A stretch of DNA of 58,970 bases. Source: Bog-473 sp035552395. Lineage in GTDB: Bacteria > Actinomycetota > Acidimicrobiia > Acidimicrobiales > RAAP-2. Below the pieces are notes generated by a model. It was not told the origin of the DNA, did no database searches, and saw nothing but the letters and a program-made list of their open reading frames with translations. The stretch is taken from positions 1-58,970 of the forward strand of contig DASZLL010000110.1 of assembly GCA_035552395.1 (NCBI GenBank). The letters are read 5' to 3'. This document shows, piece after piece, positions 58,867-58,970 of the stretch. The stretch's first letter is position 1. Every line of letters begins with the position of its first letter. Both the position numbers and the translations under genes were made by a program.

Positions 58867-58970
58867 TCAGGGATCCGTGGGGAGGAGCTCCGTTTCGGTG
58901 ACCTGTCCGCCGGGCGCTGCCGCGTTGGCGTAGGTCCAGGTCGCTCGCGAGAACTCAGCCCCCAGACTGG
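58867..58970 (-). CDS. C-terminal end of an unidentified protein (partial)
   Basis: The minus strand reads SLGAEFSRATWTYANAAAPGG then QVTETELLPTDP and a TGA stop at 58867-58869, and continues beyond the window. About 33 residues are visible, with no motif. It is convergent with rpsA after 17 bp. Its existence rests only on the continuous open frame and its protein-like composition. Confidence 0.4.
   Translation of the reverse strand, partial: SLGAEFSRATWTYANAAAPGGQVTETELLPTDP

Overview
The window is about 59 kb of high-GC, gene-dense chromosome from an actinobacterium. Several things point there: a mycothiol synthase (mshD), menaquinone genes (menF, menG, menC), a polyprenol-phosphate mannose synthase, a SARP/AfsR-type regulator, an ANTAR response regulator of the PdtaR type, a four-domain ribosomal protein S1, and widespread TANNNT -10 boxes placed 5-9 nt before start codons (leaderless transcription). 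A separate trpF is present next to a normal hisA. Most Streptomyces/Mycobacterium-type actinobacteria instead use one PriA enzyme, so a deeper lineage such as Acidimicrobiia is more likely; that placement is inference. I see no plasmid, phage, insertion sequence, CRISPR array or rRNA. The only clear RNA gene is a tRNA-Leu(CAA).

Layout. 1-6.6 kb: end of mltG, aroE, an MscS channel, a RodA-type SEDS protein with a BFN-domain protein, an ABM-domain protein, a broken aquaporin gene and a second SEDS (FtsW-type) protein. 6.6-14 kb: ppk1, a TIGR03086-type protein, a GT87 mannosyltransferase, a class I methyltransferase, a YbhN-type flippase-like protein and an AI-2E/PerM permease. 14-20 kb: a fragment of a TTC38-like TPR gene, a large SARP-NB-ARC-TPR regulator, and a divergent two-gene ABC-2 transporter. 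20-23.4 kb: polyprenol-phosphate mannose synthase followed by an overlapping response regulator/histidine kinase pair. 23.3-30.8 kb: menF-menG, a MaoC-type dehydratase, a VIT-family transporter, divergent mshD/nth, a VapBC-like pair whose PIN protein has lost acidic residues, a small helical protein and a Rieske oxygenase.

30.8-44.8 kb is an amino-acid biosynthesis block: hisD-C-B-H-A-F, a GroES paralogue with its own promoter, hisI, trpE, ygfZ, small membrane and unknown proteins, then trpC-F-B-A. hisG, hisE, trpD and trpG are not in the window. 44.8-49.5 kb holds a membrane-anchored SGNH hydrolase and the fatty-acid operon fabD-fabG-acpP-fabF, in which FabD carries an extra biotinyl/lipoyl-like domain without the modified lysine. 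49.5-52.3 kb holds two secreted proteins, one with a long threonine-rich tail, and tRNA-Leu. 52.4-59 kb holds menC, a coiled-coil protein, pdtaR, polA, rpsA and the end of an unidentified gene on the minus strand.

The strongest leads are the regular leaderless promoter architecture, including two divergent promoter pairs; the FabD-biotinyl/lipoyl fusion; the GroES paralogue inside the his operon; the degenerate PIN protein; and the two decayed genes (aquaporin and TTC38-like). I did not find convincing evidence of a wholly new multi-gene system.
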